5,756 nt of DNA from Acidobacteriota bacterium (GCA_021793595.1 JAJYSL010000286.1:1-5756); one strand, 5' to 3'; positions 1 to 5,756 are shown, numbered from the stretch's first letter. Program-made: numbers and translations. Notes: generated by a model not told the origin, from the letters alone.

Positions 1-1272
1 CTTGCCGCTGCAGTAGATAAATTTCCACCGGTCCGTGCGGATGCAGGCTTCTTCATTTTCCAGATATTCGCTGAAGATGGATTGCCTTGGGCTGGCGATT
101 CGTCCCGATGTCAGGTATCCGGCCAGACTCTGTCCATGGTTCAGTTCAAATGGTTCTGCGCCCAGCATTTCCAGCAGTGTGGGCGGCACGTCGATTGATT
201 CCGTAAAGTCCTCCACCACTGCGCCGGAGCGAATATGCCCCGGCCAGCGCATCAGCAACGGCACCTGTAGGGCGGGATCATAGCAGACGTGCTTTTCAAA
301 CCTTCCGTGCTGTCCCAGGCTATAGCCGTGATCGGCCATGTAGATCACGAGTGTGTCATTTTCCAGGTTCAGCCGGCGTAGCGCATCCAGAACCCTCCCG
401 ACATTGCGGTCTAAAAACCGCACGGACGTGTAGTAGGCGGCGATGATGCCCTGCTTCTGCTGGTCAGTCAAACCTCGAAAGACGAGAGGAATCTGATCGG
501 GATCCTCCGGGCCTACCTCGGGAACGGGGAAATCGGCCGCGTTGAAATCGTTTCGATCCTCAATCGGAAAATTGAAGGGAGAGTGAGGCTCATGGAAGCT
601 GACCCACAATGCGAAGGGCTCATCCTTGTGCTCCTCCATATACTTGATTCCCTGGTCGGCGATCCAGGTGCCTTCCATCTGCTCATCGGTGCGCGGCAAT
701 GGCAGCTTATCGGAATCGAGCCAGATGCTGGCCGGATCGTCGAACGGACGCCATTTGGGTTGTGTGCGAATCCCTGGAAACCTGGGGGGTGGGCCTACGG
801 CCGCGAGCCAATCCCGCCCCACAACATCCAGGGTATCCACAACACTGAAGCCATGCAGACCGGGTCGAGCCGGCTGGTTGAAATGCATTTTGCCGAACAC
901 CGCAGGCTGGTATCCGCTGGCTGCCAACTGTTTCGCCAGGGTCGGCTTGTTGTCGGCGAGTACGCCACCCAGCACGGTCACTCCCGCTGAGTGCGGCATC
1001 TGGCTGGTGAAAAACGACTGCCGTGATGGAGTGCATACCGGCGAGTTGCAGTAATGCCGTGCAAACCTGGTTCCCTCAGCAGCCAGCCGGTTCATATTGG
1101 GGGTGTAGGCCCGCTTGTTTCCCTGTGCGCCCATCACATAGCCGGCATGATCGTCCGCCAGAATGTAGAGTAAGTTGGGCTTTCGATCACGAGCGTAGGC
1201 AGCGCGAGGCGCCAGATAGGCGCCAGCCAATGTGCCCGTCGCGCCGCAGAGCAGCTCTCTTCTTGTAATCAT
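1..1272 (-). CDS. Tat-exported type I sulfatase (arylsulfatase/choline-sulfatase-like), C-terminus cut off by window edge
   Basis: The frame is open from an ATG at 1272 to the left edge, giving 424 residues; S1 sulfatases usually run about 450-550, so the C-terminal part is missing. It should hydrolyse sulfate esters in the periplasm or outside the cell. Residues 1-27 look like a twin-arginine signal: TRRELL at 3-8, a small/hydrophobic stretch, then AYA before a likely cleavage site at 27/28. Catalytic features follow in family order: metal-binding D40-D41, the CTPSR motif with C80 as the residue converted to formylglycine, GK.H at 127-130 (K128, H130), HEPH at 227-230, DHG at 314-316 with GQHG at 320-323, and K327. 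RTDRWKFIY at 412-420 is the usual substrate-side strand before the C-terminal subdomain. C80 makes it a Cys-type enzyme needing a maturase (FGE or anSME), not seen here. Signature deviations are S90 where Gly is usual and P124 where Ser/Thr is usual. Substrate cannot be told from sequence; phosphatase or phosphonate hydrolase relatives are less likely given CTPSR plus Tat signal. Confidence 0.95.
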   Translation of the reverse strand, partial: MITRRELLCGATGTLAGAYLAPRAAYARDRKPNLLYILADDHAGYVMGAQGNKRAYTPNMNRLAAEGTRFARHYCNSPVCTPSRQSFFTSQMPHSAGVTVLGGVLADNKPTLAKQLAASGYQPAVFGKMHFNQPARPGLHGFSVVDTLDVVGRDWLAAVGPPPRFPGIRTQPKWRPFDDPASIWLDSDKLPLPRTDEQMEGTWIADQGIKYMEEHKDEPFALWVSFHEPHSPFNFPIEDRNDFNAADFPVPEVGPEDPDQIPLVFRGLTDQQKQGIIAAYYTSVRFLDRNVGRVLDALRRLNLENDTLVIYMADHGYSLGQHGRFEKHVCYDPALQVPLLMRWPGHIRSGAVVEDFTESIDVPPTLLEMLGAEPFELNHGQSLAGYLTSGRIASPRQSIFSEYLENEEACIRTDRWKFIYCSGK

Positions 1273-1282
1273 TGGATGGCGG

Positions 1283-1288
1283 TCTCCT
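1283..1288 (-). promoter_or_regulatory. Ribosome binding site of the sulfatase
   Basis: AGGAGA on the minus strand lies 10 bases before the ATG at 1272. It is a strong Shine-Dalgarno match and supports this start. The start is also supported by the Tat motif beginning at codon 3. Confidence 0.8.
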
Positions 1289-1297
1289 AAACCATTC

Positions 1298-1307
1298 TCG
1301 ATATCGA
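1298..1307. promoter_or_regulatory. 10-bp perfect palindrome TCGATATCGA in the sulfatase leader
   Basis: TCGATATCGA is self-complementary and sits 26-35 bases before the sulfatase start codon, downstream of the candidate promoter. Nine of its bases (CGATATCGA) recur at 1559-1567 in the same gap. It could be a protein-binding site in the leader, but a palindrome this short can occur by chance. Confidence 0.3.
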
Positions 1308-1368
1308 ATCCTTGGTAAAGCCCATAAAATCTTGACTCCGCGAGAGGGGAAGATACCTATCTGACCGC

Positions 1369-1398
1369 AGATTACCCAGTTATGGCGTATTATGTCAA
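1369..1398 (-). promoter_or_regulatory. Candidate sigma-70 promoter of the sulfatase
   Basis: On the minus strand a perfect TTGACA -35 box (1398-1393) is followed after 18 bases by a weak -10 box, TAATCT (1374-1369). Transcription would start near 1362, leaving a leader of roughly 90 bases before the ATG at 1272. The -35 box is convincing and the -10 box is not, which would fit a promoter needing an activator or a merely weak one. A -10 with other spacing is not clearly better. Confidence 0.45.
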
Positions 1399-1412
1399 TT
1401 CGTGTTCGAAAT
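1397..1412. promoter_or_regulatory. Inverted repeat touching the sulfatase -35 box, possible DeoR-type operator
   Basis: TTCG (1399-1402) and CGAA (1407-1410) form an inverted repeat with four bases between; read on the minus strand the core is TTCGAACACGAA. It directly abuts and overlaps by one or two bases the TTGACA box, so a bound protein would block polymerase. Known operators of some DeoR-family proteins such as GlpR contain TTCG/CGAA half-sites, and a DeoR gene lies 274 bases away. The match is short, so this is an inference. Confidence 0.3.
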
Positions 1413-1445
1413 TGATCTTTTTCAAGGGTTGGGTTGAATGAGAAT

Positions 1446-1462
1446 GCATGGAACCACCATGC
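1446..1462 (-). terminator. Perfect hairpin, possible weak terminator after the DeoR gene
   Basis: GCATGG and CCATGC (1446-1451 and 1457-1462) pair perfectly around a 5-base loop. On the minus strand the stem is followed by ATTCTCATTC, which is U-rich but not a true U-run. It lies between the regulator stop and the sulfatase -35 box, where a terminator would be expected. The 6-bp stem is modest. Confidence 0.3.
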
Positions 1463-1535
1463 TACCGACTTTTCCTGTTGAGATCGTTGGGTACGGAAAG
1501 GACTAGGGTAATCCCAAAAACGCGAAGATGACTCG

Positions 1536-1685
1536 ATGGTTCACTTGGCCACGTTGGGCGATATCGACCAGACTGTTTCCGATAACGGTCTCAACCAGCA
1601 ATTCCAGAGGATGTTCTTAGCCCATACGTCGAATGCATCTAGCCAGAGCGATGCGGCTCCGGCGCGCTCTATCATGAGGTTTTAA
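1536..1685 (+). CDS. Doubtful 49-residue plus-strand ORF converging on the DeoR gene
   Basis: An ATG at 1536 opens a frame ending in TAA at 1683-1685, overlapping the 3' end of the regulator by 14 bases. The product begins MVHLATLGDIDQTVSDNG and is hydrophilic, rich in Gln, Asn, Ser and Asp, without a membrane segment or recognisable motif. Only a weak GAAG lies about ten bases upstream. Its composition looks more protein-like than the other short frames in this gap, but it could equally be a chance ORF or a worn gene end. Function unknown. Confidence 0.15.
   Translation: MVHLATLGDIDQTVSDNGLNQQFQRMFLAHTSNASSQSDAAPARSIMRF
1642..1663 (-). terminator. Hairpin just after the DeoR stop codon
   Basis: GCCAGAGC (1642-1649) and GCTCCGGC (1656-1663) form an 8-bp stem around a 6-base loop, with seven Watson-Crick pairs and one G-U pair in the minus-strand RNA. 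It begins 8 bases after the regulator stop (1674-1672). No U-run follows, so it may protect the 3' end or aid Rho-dependent or weak termination rather than act as a classical terminator. Confidence 0.35.
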
Positions 1686-2517
1686 GTCGGTTCAAAGATG
1701 AGCCAACTGGCTGCGGCACGATTTCCGCTAGCCGATTTCTGGCCATTTGCGGCCCCGCCTCGATCACCTTCACGCCGGATTCGCGGAGTGACAAGATGTA
1801 TTTTTGTTCAGTGGCCGTATCGGTAATAAGGGTATGGATATCTGTGGACGGTCCGACATAGGCGAATCCTTGATTGCCAAATTTGCTGTGGTCGGCTAAC
1901 CCAATCCTTTCCTTGGCAACTTTGGTAATCAGTTTTTTGATCAGTGCTTCGGCCTGGCTGGCAGTCGAAATACCATAGTCCGGATCGATGGCGCTTACGC
2001 CGAGAACGGCCTTGTCAACCCGAATTTCATTGAGCGATCGCTGCGTCCAGAGTCCGGAAAGATAAAAAATATCGCGCTGCAGGTCGCCCCCAGTGCACAT
2101 GACATTGATATGTGGTGCGCGCTGCAGTTGGCAGACAATCAGGGGCGAGTTGGTGACCACGGTGAGACGGTTCCGCTGTAGTAGACGCGTGGCCAGCTCA
2201 TAGACTGTTGTGCTGCCCTCTAAAAACACCGTGTCGCCATCGAGAATCAAATCTGCCGCAGCTTCGGCAATCCACTGCTTCTCTTCCAGGTTGGTGCGTC
2301 CAAGAGCCTCATACGAGGGTTGGAAGTTCGTGCTGGTCGTCTTTGAAACGGCCCCGCCATGGGATCGCACCAGCAGACCCTCTTCTTCCAGCGCCGCCAG
2401 GTCTCTACGAATCGTCGCCGCCGTGACGCCCAGCGCCTTTCTAAGTTCAGTAGCGCTGACAGTACGCTGTCGAGAAAGTACTTCACAAATCCGAAAACGC
2501 CGTTCCTCAGCGAGCAT
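1672..2517 (-). CDS. DeoR-family transcriptional regulator
   Basis: This complete gene encodes 281 residues, slightly longer than the usual 250-260. It is a cytoplasmic DNA-binding protein, usually a repressor relieved by a phosphorylated sugar. Residues 3-57 form the DeoR winged helix-turn-helix: the recognition helix is in VTAATIRRDL (31-40) and the family hallmark SHGGA is at 52-56. Residues ~75-235 form the DeoRC sensor domain (ISOCOT fold), with EGSTT (100-104), VTNSP (121-125), GGDL (143-146), DKAVLGVSAID (168-178), the GISTASQAEA stretch (182-191) and DHSKFG (209-214). The last ~45 residues (237-281) extend beyond the usual end and have no motif I recognise. The ATG at 2517 is preceded by a good ribosome binding site, and MLAEERR is a typical DeoR N-terminus. 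The next gene downstream, in the same direction, is a sulfatase 399 bases away, a plausible target. The effector is unknown. Confidence 0.95.
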   Translation of the reverse strand: MLAEERRFRICEVLSRQRTVSATELRKALGVTAATIRRDLAALEEEGLLVRSHGGAVSKTTSTNFQPSYEALGRTNLEEKQWIAEAAADLILDGDTVFLEGSTTVYELATRLLQRNRLTVVTNSPLIVCQLQRAPHINVMCTGGDLQRDIFYLSGLWTQRSLNEIRVDKAVLGVSAIDPDYGISTASQAEALIKKLITKVAKERIGLADHSKFGNQGFAYVGPSTDIHTLITDTATEQKYILSLRESGVKVIEAGPQMARNRLAEIVPQPVGSSLNRLKTS

Positions 2518-2523
2518 AAATCG

Positions 2524-2530
2524 CTTCTCC
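2524..2530 (-). promoter_or_regulatory. Ribosome binding site of the DeoR gene
   Basis: GGAGAAG on the minus strand lies 6 bases before the ATG at 2517. It is a clear Shine-Dalgarno sequence at near-ideal spacing and fixes the start. Confidence 0.8.
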
Positions 2531-2764
2531 AGAGCGTGTGATCACTCGGTTATGTCTGGCATTGTCGATCATTCCAGGTTTGAGCATAGCAGCAAAGGCG
2601 GCGGTTCGGGGTCGGCGGTATTGCAGCCGAAATTGGAGACGGGGATGGAAACCGAAAGTATTTTGAACATCTTCACCACCTAAACTTCCGACATTTCGGA
2701 TCCCATCCATAGTCCGCGAATGGGGCAGAAATGCGCCATCATTTTCGGCAGGCCGAGGGAGAAG

Positions 2765-2802
2765 CGATCATAAAAGATAGATATAGAATATATACGATCA
2801 TA
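2765..2802. repeat. Two direct copies of CGATCATA, 30 bp apart, in the DeoR promoter
   Basis: CGATCATA occurs at 2765-2772 and again at 2795-2802, exactly 30 bp apart or about three helical turns. One copy lies in the -35/-10 spacer of the candidate promoter and the other near its predicted start site. That is the arrangement expected for an autorepressor binding one face of the DNA. Chance cannot be excluded for 8-bp repeats. Confidence 0.4.
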
Positions 2803-2808
2803 TTTCAA
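2780..2808 (-). promoter_or_regulatory. Candidate promoter of the DeoR gene
   Basis: In the AT-rich block, TTGAAA (2808-2803, minus strand) is separated by 17 bases from TATATC (2785-2780), giving five of six and four of six matches to the sigma-70 boxes. The start site would be near 2773 and the leader about 255 bases long. An overlapping alternative uses TTTACA (2830-2825) with TGAAAT (2807-2802), also at 17 bases. The AT-rich context makes several near-matches inevitable, so the exact boxes are uncertain. Confidence 0.45.
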
Positions 2809-2816
2809 GCTATTTC
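2801..2816. repeat. TATTTC direct repeat with 10-bp period in the DeoR promoter
   Basis: TATTTC occurs at 2801-2806 and 2811-2816, one helical turn apart; on the minus strand this reads as two GAAATA units. Tandem GAAA/TTTC-type elements in phase are a feature of several DeoR-family operators. It overlaps the candidate -35 region, so it could be part of the regulator's own operator. Confidence 0.3.
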
Positions 2817-2871
2817 GGTTAAATTGTAAAATAAAAGCAGGTCTAAGTGAAAAGCTCAGCAAAGGGGGGTT

Positions 2872-2905
2872 GCCTGGGAAATGTACCAGGCTCGCGCCAT
2901 CCTGG
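2872..2905. other. Three-segment set of mutually exclusive hairpins
   Basis: GCCTGG (2872-2877) pairs perfectly with CCAGGC (2886-2891) around an 8-base loop. The same middle segment (CCAGG, 2886-2890) can instead pair with CCTGG at 2901-2905 around a 10-base loop. The two stems cannot form together. No U-run follows on either strand; on the minus strand the first stem is followed by AACCCCCCTTT. It may be part of the clpB transcript end, or a protein-binding site. Function is not established. Confidence 0.3.
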
Positions 2906-2978
2906 AGCACGCAGAGAAGAGATGGCTTAATTATGAGCAAGGAGAATAAAATCCCATCCATTCCAACGCGTCGAAGTA

Positions 2979-3185
2979 TTAATCGATGGCCGGCCCGGAT
3001 TTCACCTTACCGGCAGCTGGCGCCACCTTGCGATCGCTGCCAACGAAGTTCGAGTCGTTGAAAGAAACGCGGGTCGAGCCGCTTGCTCCCAAGCGAGTGC
3101 GTTTCTTCCAACGAAACTTCGCTGAACACCCCATCCTGAATCCGCTCGTCTCCGCGCATACACAATGGGCGAATCTTGGTTCCAT
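2979..3185 (-). CDS. Doubtful 68-residue ORF downstream of clpB
   Basis: An ATG at 3185 opens a frame that ends in TAA at 2981-2979. The second half (about residues 30-68) is rich in Ser, Gly, Lys and Asp with balanced codons, and ends APAAGKVKSGPAID; the first half carries four Cys residues and looks less natural. No Shine-Dalgarno sequence precedes it. It could be a small protein co-transcribed after clpB, or the tail of a decayed gene whose front has been lost. An overlapping 62-codon frame (3195-3007) covers the same DNA, so at most one is real. I recognise no family. Confidence 0.15.
   Translation of the reverse strand: MEPRFAHCVCAETSGFRMGCSAKFRWKKRTRLGASGSTRVSFNDSNFVGSDRKVAPAAGKVKSGPAID
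3041..3107. other. Structured stretch with two adjacent stem-loops after clpB
   Basis: CAACGA (3041-3046) and TCGTTG (3055-3060) form a perfect 6-bp stem. Two bases further, AAGAAACGC (3062-3070) and GCGTTTCTT (3099-3107) form a perfect 9-bp stem that encloses a further 5-bp stem, CGCTT (3080-3084) with AAGCG (3091-3095). On the minus strand the large stem has an A-rich left arm and a U-rich right arm followed by TC, loosely like a bidirectional terminator. It could end the clpB transcript about 105-150 bases after the stop codon, or be a small structured RNA. Confidence 0.35.
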
Positions 3186-3202
3186 CAGATCGCATCTGGA
3201 AC
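3179..3202 (-). terminator. Hairpin 8 bases after the clpB stop codon
   Basis: GTTCCA (3179-3184) and TGGAAC (3197-3202) pair perfectly. An alternative fold pairs GTTCC with GGAAC plus AGAT with ATCT around a 3-base loop, with one bulge. It immediately follows the clpB stop (3213-3211), the usual place for a 3'-end hairpin. No U-run follows on the minus strand, so classical intrinsic termination is not supported. Confidence 0.3.
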
Positions 3203-3210
3203 GTACTGCT

Positions 3211-5756
3211 TCAGGTTCCCAGATTCACTTCGGTCCGCTCCATCACTTGAATCACCAGCTGATTGTGAAGTGGATCGGCATCGAGCAGCACGCGATCTCC
3301 ATGCACCACTTCGCCATCCAGAATCTTGATGGCTAACGGGTCCTGAATCAGCCGTTGAATCGCGCGCTTCAACGGTCGCGCGCCATAGGCACGGTCGTAT
3401 CCCGTCAAAAACAGTTGATGCTTCGCCGCTTCGGTCATCTCCACTGTAATGCGGCGGTCGGCCAGCATACGATTCAGGTCCGCAATCCGCAGCGTCAGGA
3501 TGTGCTCCAACTGCTCCTCACCCAGCGGTCGGAAGATCACAATATCATCCACGCGATTCAGGAATTCCGGACGAAAACTTTGCCGCAGAATCTGCATCAC
3601 CTGCTCGCGCGCCGCGTCGAAGGATGCCTCGCTCTCCAGGGCTTCCGCATTCAGAAGCTGTGCGCCCAGGTTCGAGGTCATAATCAGCACCGTGTTCTTG
3701 AAGTCCACTGTGCGTCCGCGCGAATCCGTCAGGCGGCCATCATCCAGCACTTGCAGCAGCACGTTGAACACATCCGGATGCGCCTTTTCAACCTCATCGA
3801 ACAGCACCACGGAGTAAGGTCTACGACGCACCGCCTCCGTAAGCTGTCCGCCCTCGTCATAGCCCACGTAGCCGGGAGGTGCGCCAATTAACCGCGAAAC
3901 CGCGTGCTTTTCCATGTATTCCGACATGTCGATGCGTGTCATCGCCTGCTCGTCGTCGAACAGAAATTCCGCCAACGCCCGTGCGGTTTCCGTTTTGCCT
4001 ACACCCGTCGGCCCCAGAAAGATGAAGGAACCGATGGGCCGTTTCGGATCGCTCAAGCCCGCGCGCGAACGGCGAATAGCATTCGCCACCACGCGCAGTG
4101 CTTCATCCTGGCCAATGACTCGCTCGCGCAGCCGGTCTTCCATCTGTACCAGCTTCTGTACTTCGCCTTCCAGCATTTTCGAAATTGGAATCCCAGTCCA
4201 CTTGCTGACAATGCGCGCAATATCTTCCTCGTCCACTTCTTCCTTCAACATGCGCGGACCGCCGGCAGCGCCTTCCTGTGCGGCGTTCAACTGCTTCAAT
4301 TCTGCTTCGAGTTTCGGTAGCTCGCCGTACTGGATTTGCGCAACGCGCTCGAAATTTCCTCGTCGTGTCTGTTCCTCGGCATCCTGGCGCATCGCCTCAA
4401 GCTGCTTTTTCAGCTCCGCCAGTCGCGTAATATCCGTTCTCTCTTTTTGCCAGTGTGCGCGCAGGGCTGCAATCTCTTCATGCAGCGCCGCCAGCTCCTG
4501 GGACACTTCTTTCAGTCGCTCTTTGGAGTTCTCATCCTTCTCGCGTTTCAGCGCCGTGCGTTCAATTTCCAGCGACGTGGCGCGCCGCTCCAGCTGGTCG
4601 ATCTCTGTCGGCACTGAGCCGATCTGAATCGCCAGAGAAGCTGCCGCTTCATCCACAAGATCAATGGCTTTATCGGGCAGGAAGCGGTCCGAAATATACC
4701 GGTGCGACAGCGTTGCTGCAGCCACAATCGCCGAATCCTTGATGCGGACGTTATGGTGTGTCTCATAGCGGTCTTTCAGCCCACGCAAAATCGCGATCGT
4801 GTCCTCCACGTTGGGCTCGCCCACGTAGACAATCTGAAAGCGTCTTTCCAGCGCCGCATCTTTCTCAATATATTTGCGGTATTCGTTCAGCGTGGTTGCG
4901 CCAATGGCCCGCAGCTCGCCGCGCGCTAGCGCCGGCTTCAACATGTTGCTGGCATCGATCGCGCCTTCCGCAGCTCCGGCGCCTACCAGTGTGTGCAACT
5001 CGTCGATGAAGAGGATAATTCCACCCTGCGCATCTTCAATGTCCTTCAACACCGCCTTCAGGCGATCTTCAAATTCTCCACGATACTTTGCCCCCGCCAG
5101 CATCGCGCCCAAATCCAGAGAGATCACCCGCTTATCGCGCAGCACGTCCGGCACATCTCCGGAAACGATACGACGCGCCAGCCCCTCCACAATGGCGGTT
5201 TTGCCAACGCCGGGCTCGCCAATCAGCACGGGATTGTTTTTTGTCCGGCGCGACAGCACCTGCACCACGCGGCGAATCTCCTCATCGCGGCCAATTACCG
5301 GATCGAGCTTGCCTTGGCGTGCCAGATCTGTCAGATCGCGGGCATAGCGCTCCAGCGCCTGAAACTTTGCCTCCGGATTCTGATCGGTGACACGTTGTGT
5401 CCCGCGCACCGTCGTCAATGCGCGCAGAATTGTTTCATGGCTTGCGCCCTCCGCTGCCAGCGCCATCTGGGCCGGGTCGTTTTTCTGCTGCGCAATCGCC
5501 AGCAGCAAATGCTCCGTAGAGACATATTCGTCTTTGAAGTTGGAGGCTTCCTGAAATGCCTGCTCCACCACCTTGAGAAAAGTCTTCGACGGCTGCGCCT
5601 GGTTGGCATCGCCGGAAACTTTGGGGAAGTTTTGCAGCGCCTGCTCCAGTCGCTTGCGCAGTGCATCCGGGTTGGCGCCTGACTTCTGCAGTACCGGCGG
5701 CACAATGCCTTCTTTGTCCTGCAGCAGCGCCAGCAGCAGATGCGTCGGTTGCAGTT
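3211..5756 (-). CDS. clpB: ATP-dependent disaggregase ClpB (Hsp100), N-terminus cut off by window edge
   Basis: This cytoplasmic AAA+ hexamer pulls proteins out of aggregates with DnaK/DnaJ/GrpE. The frame stays open to the right edge, so the GTG at 5703 is not the start: upstream codons read [17 protein letters not shown], the standard Clp N-domain. About 847 residues are visible and roughly 25-30 are missing, as expected for a ~870-residue ClpB. Numbering from the valine at 5703: N-domain repeats to ~105; D1 with Walker A GEPGVGKT (162-169), pore loop KYRG (206-209), Walker B with D234-E235, arginine fingers R287-R288; coiled-coil M-domain ~360-490; D2 with Walker A GPTGVGKT (564-571), pore loop GYVG (611-614), Walker B D636-E637, sensor-1 N678, arginine finger R717 and sensor-2 GAR (774-776). 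The M-domain and the absence of a (L/I/V)G(F/L) ClpP-docking loop separate it from ClpA, ClpC and ClpX. All catalytic residues are intact. Its promoter lies outside the window. No dnaK-system gene lies downstream. Confidence 0.98.
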   Translation of the reverse strand, partial: LQPTHLLLALLQDKEGIVPPVLQKSGANPDALRKRLEQALQNFPKVSGDANQAQPSKTFLKVVEQAFQEASNFKDEYVSTEHLLLAIAQQKNDPAQMALAAEGASHETILRALTTVRGTQRVTDQNPEAKFQALERYARDLTDLARQGKLDPVIGRDEEIRRVVQVLSRRTKNNPVLIGEPGVGKTAIVEGLARRIVSGDVPDVLRDKRVISLDLGAMLAGAKYRGEFEDRLKAVLKDIEDAQGGIILFIDELHTLVGAGAAEGAIDASNMLKPALARGELRAIGATTLNEYRKYIEKDAALERRFQIVYVGEPNVEDTIAILRGLKDRYETHHNVRIKDSAIVAAATLSHRYISDRFLPDKAIDLVDEAAASLAIQIGSVPTEIDQLERRATSLEIERTALKREKDENSKERLKEVSQELAALHEEIAALRAHWQKERTDITRLAELKKQLEAMRQDAEEQTRRGNFERVAQIQYGELPKLEAELKQLNAAQEGAAGGPRMLKEEVDEEDIARIVSKWTGIPISKMLEGEVQKLVQMEDRLRERVIGQDEALRVVANAIRRSRAGLSDPKRPIGSFIFLGPTGVGKTETARALAEFLFDDEQAMTRIDMSEYMEKHAVSRLIGAPPGYVGYDEGGQLTEAVRRRPYSVVLFDEVEKAHPDVFNVLLQVLDDGRLTDSRGRTVDFKNTVLIMTSNLGAQLLNAEALESEASFDAAREQVMQILRQSFRPEFLNRVDDIVIFRPLGEEQLEHILTLRIADLNRMLADRRITVEMTEAAKHQLFLTGYDRAYGARPLKRAIQRLIQDPLAIKILDGEVVHGDRVLLDADPLHNQLVIQVMERTEVNLGT

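Larger units (their letters stand above)
1273..1671. other. Gap between the DeoR regulator and the sulfatase
   Basis: These 399 bases contain the sulfatase ribosome binding site, its candidate promoter and operator, a leader palindrome, and hairpins at 1446-1462 and 1642-1663. No gene with recognisable homology is visible. The only open frame worth noting is a 49-codon one on the plus strand at 1536-1685. The length and the internal promoter suggest the sulfatase is transcribed separately from the regulator. Confidence 0.6.
2518..3210. other. 693-base gap between clpB and the DeoR gene
   Basis: The gap divides into four parts. 3210-3041 is GC-rich, full of inverted repeats, and may be a clpB 3' region or contain a short ORF. 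2905-2860 holds alternative hairpins and a six-G run. 2830-2765 is strikingly AT-rich and contains the likely promoter of the regulator with direct repeats. 2760-2531 would be a leader of about 230-255 bases, in which I see no known riboswitch. Short minus-strand frames of 67 codons (2710-2507) and 93 codons (2961-2680) lack ribosome binding sites and family resemblance and are not called. Confidence 0.5.

Noticed and set aside
707..1036. 109-codon minus-strand ORF within the sulfatase
   Set aside because: It is the +1 shadow of the sulfatase frame, which runs uninterrupted through this region; it does not indicate a frameshift.
583..1054. Plus-strand ORFs of 135 and 142 codons over the sulfatase
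   Set aside because: Both are antisense to an unbroken sulfatase frame with all catalytic motifs and have no ribosome binding site or family match.
2507..2961. Minus-strand ORFs of 67 (2710-2507) and 93 (2961-2680) codons between clpB and the DeoR gene
   Set aside because: Neither has a ribosome binding site, the longer one runs through the AT-rich promoter block, and neither resembles a known family.
2518..3210. Possible tRNA, riboswitch or CRISPR in the long gap
   Set aside because: No cloverleaf, no known riboswitch core that I can recognise, and no regularly spaced repeats of CRISPR length are visible; the repeats present are 6-8 bp promoter-scale elements.
2870..3336. Plus-strand ORFs of 63 (2870-3061) and 116 (2986-3336) codons
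   Set aside because: The longer one runs into the 3' end of clpB as antisense. Both lack convincing Shine-Dalgarno sequences and motifs.
3914..4627. 237-codon plus-strand ORF antisense to clpB
   Set aside because: It lies wholly inside a strongly conserved coding sequence on the other strand; the Ser/Arg/Cys-rich product is typical of a shadow frame.
4993..5682. 229-codon plus-strand ORF antisense to clpB
   Set aside because: It is the antisense shadow of the ClpB N-domain and D1, with no recognisable family.
3211..5703. GTG at 5703 as the start of ClpB
   Set aside because: The frame is open up to 5756 and the upstream codons match the Clp N-domain ([15 protein letters not shown] before VPPVLQKSG), so this GTG is an internal valine and the gene runs past the window edge.

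Overview
The window holds three protein genes, all on the minus strand. Read in the direction of transcription (right to left) they are: a ClpB-type disaggregase (5756 to 3211, missing its first ~25-30 residues at the right edge), a DeoR-family transcriptional regulator (2517 to 1672, complete), and a secreted type I sulfatase (1272 to 1, missing its C-terminal part at the left edge). Two long gaps separate them (3210-2518 and 1671-1273). I see no tRNA, rRNA, CRISPR array, insertion sequence or phage gene.

The organism is a bacterium of moderate GC, with GC-rich genes and locally AT-rich promoter regions. The sulfatase carries a twin-arginine (Tat) export signal, which suits a Gram-negative that degrades sulfated glycans in its periplasm. 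The mix of ClpB, a DeoR regulator and a Tat-exported S1 sulfatase would fit Acidobacteriota (Solibacter/Bryobacter-like) or a similar soil or aquatic glycan degrader. That placement is an impression from protein style, not a demonstrated assignment.

Region by region: 1-1272 is the sulfatase with a good ribosome binding site. 1273-1671 holds a likely sulfatase promoter with a perfect TTGACA -35 box, an inverted repeat touching it, a palindrome nearer the start codon, and two hairpins that could end the regulator transcript. 1672-2517 is the DeoR regulator. 2518-3210 holds an AT-rich probable promoter for the regulator with direct repeats inside it, a set of mutually exclusive hairpins, and a structured, possibly short-ORF-containing stretch after clpB. 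3211-5756 is clpB.

Functionally, ClpB is a housekeeping stress chaperone and probably an independent transcription unit. The DeoR regulator and the sulfatase are plausible partners: DeoR-family proteins usually sense phosphorylated sugars and repress nearby carbohydrate genes, and the sulfatase would release sulfate from a sugar or other organic sulfate ester outside the cytoplasm. The link rests on adjacency and candidate operators only. I found no convincing new biological system here. The items most worth a second look are the regulatory architecture in the two gaps and the unassigned structured stretch downstream of clpB.
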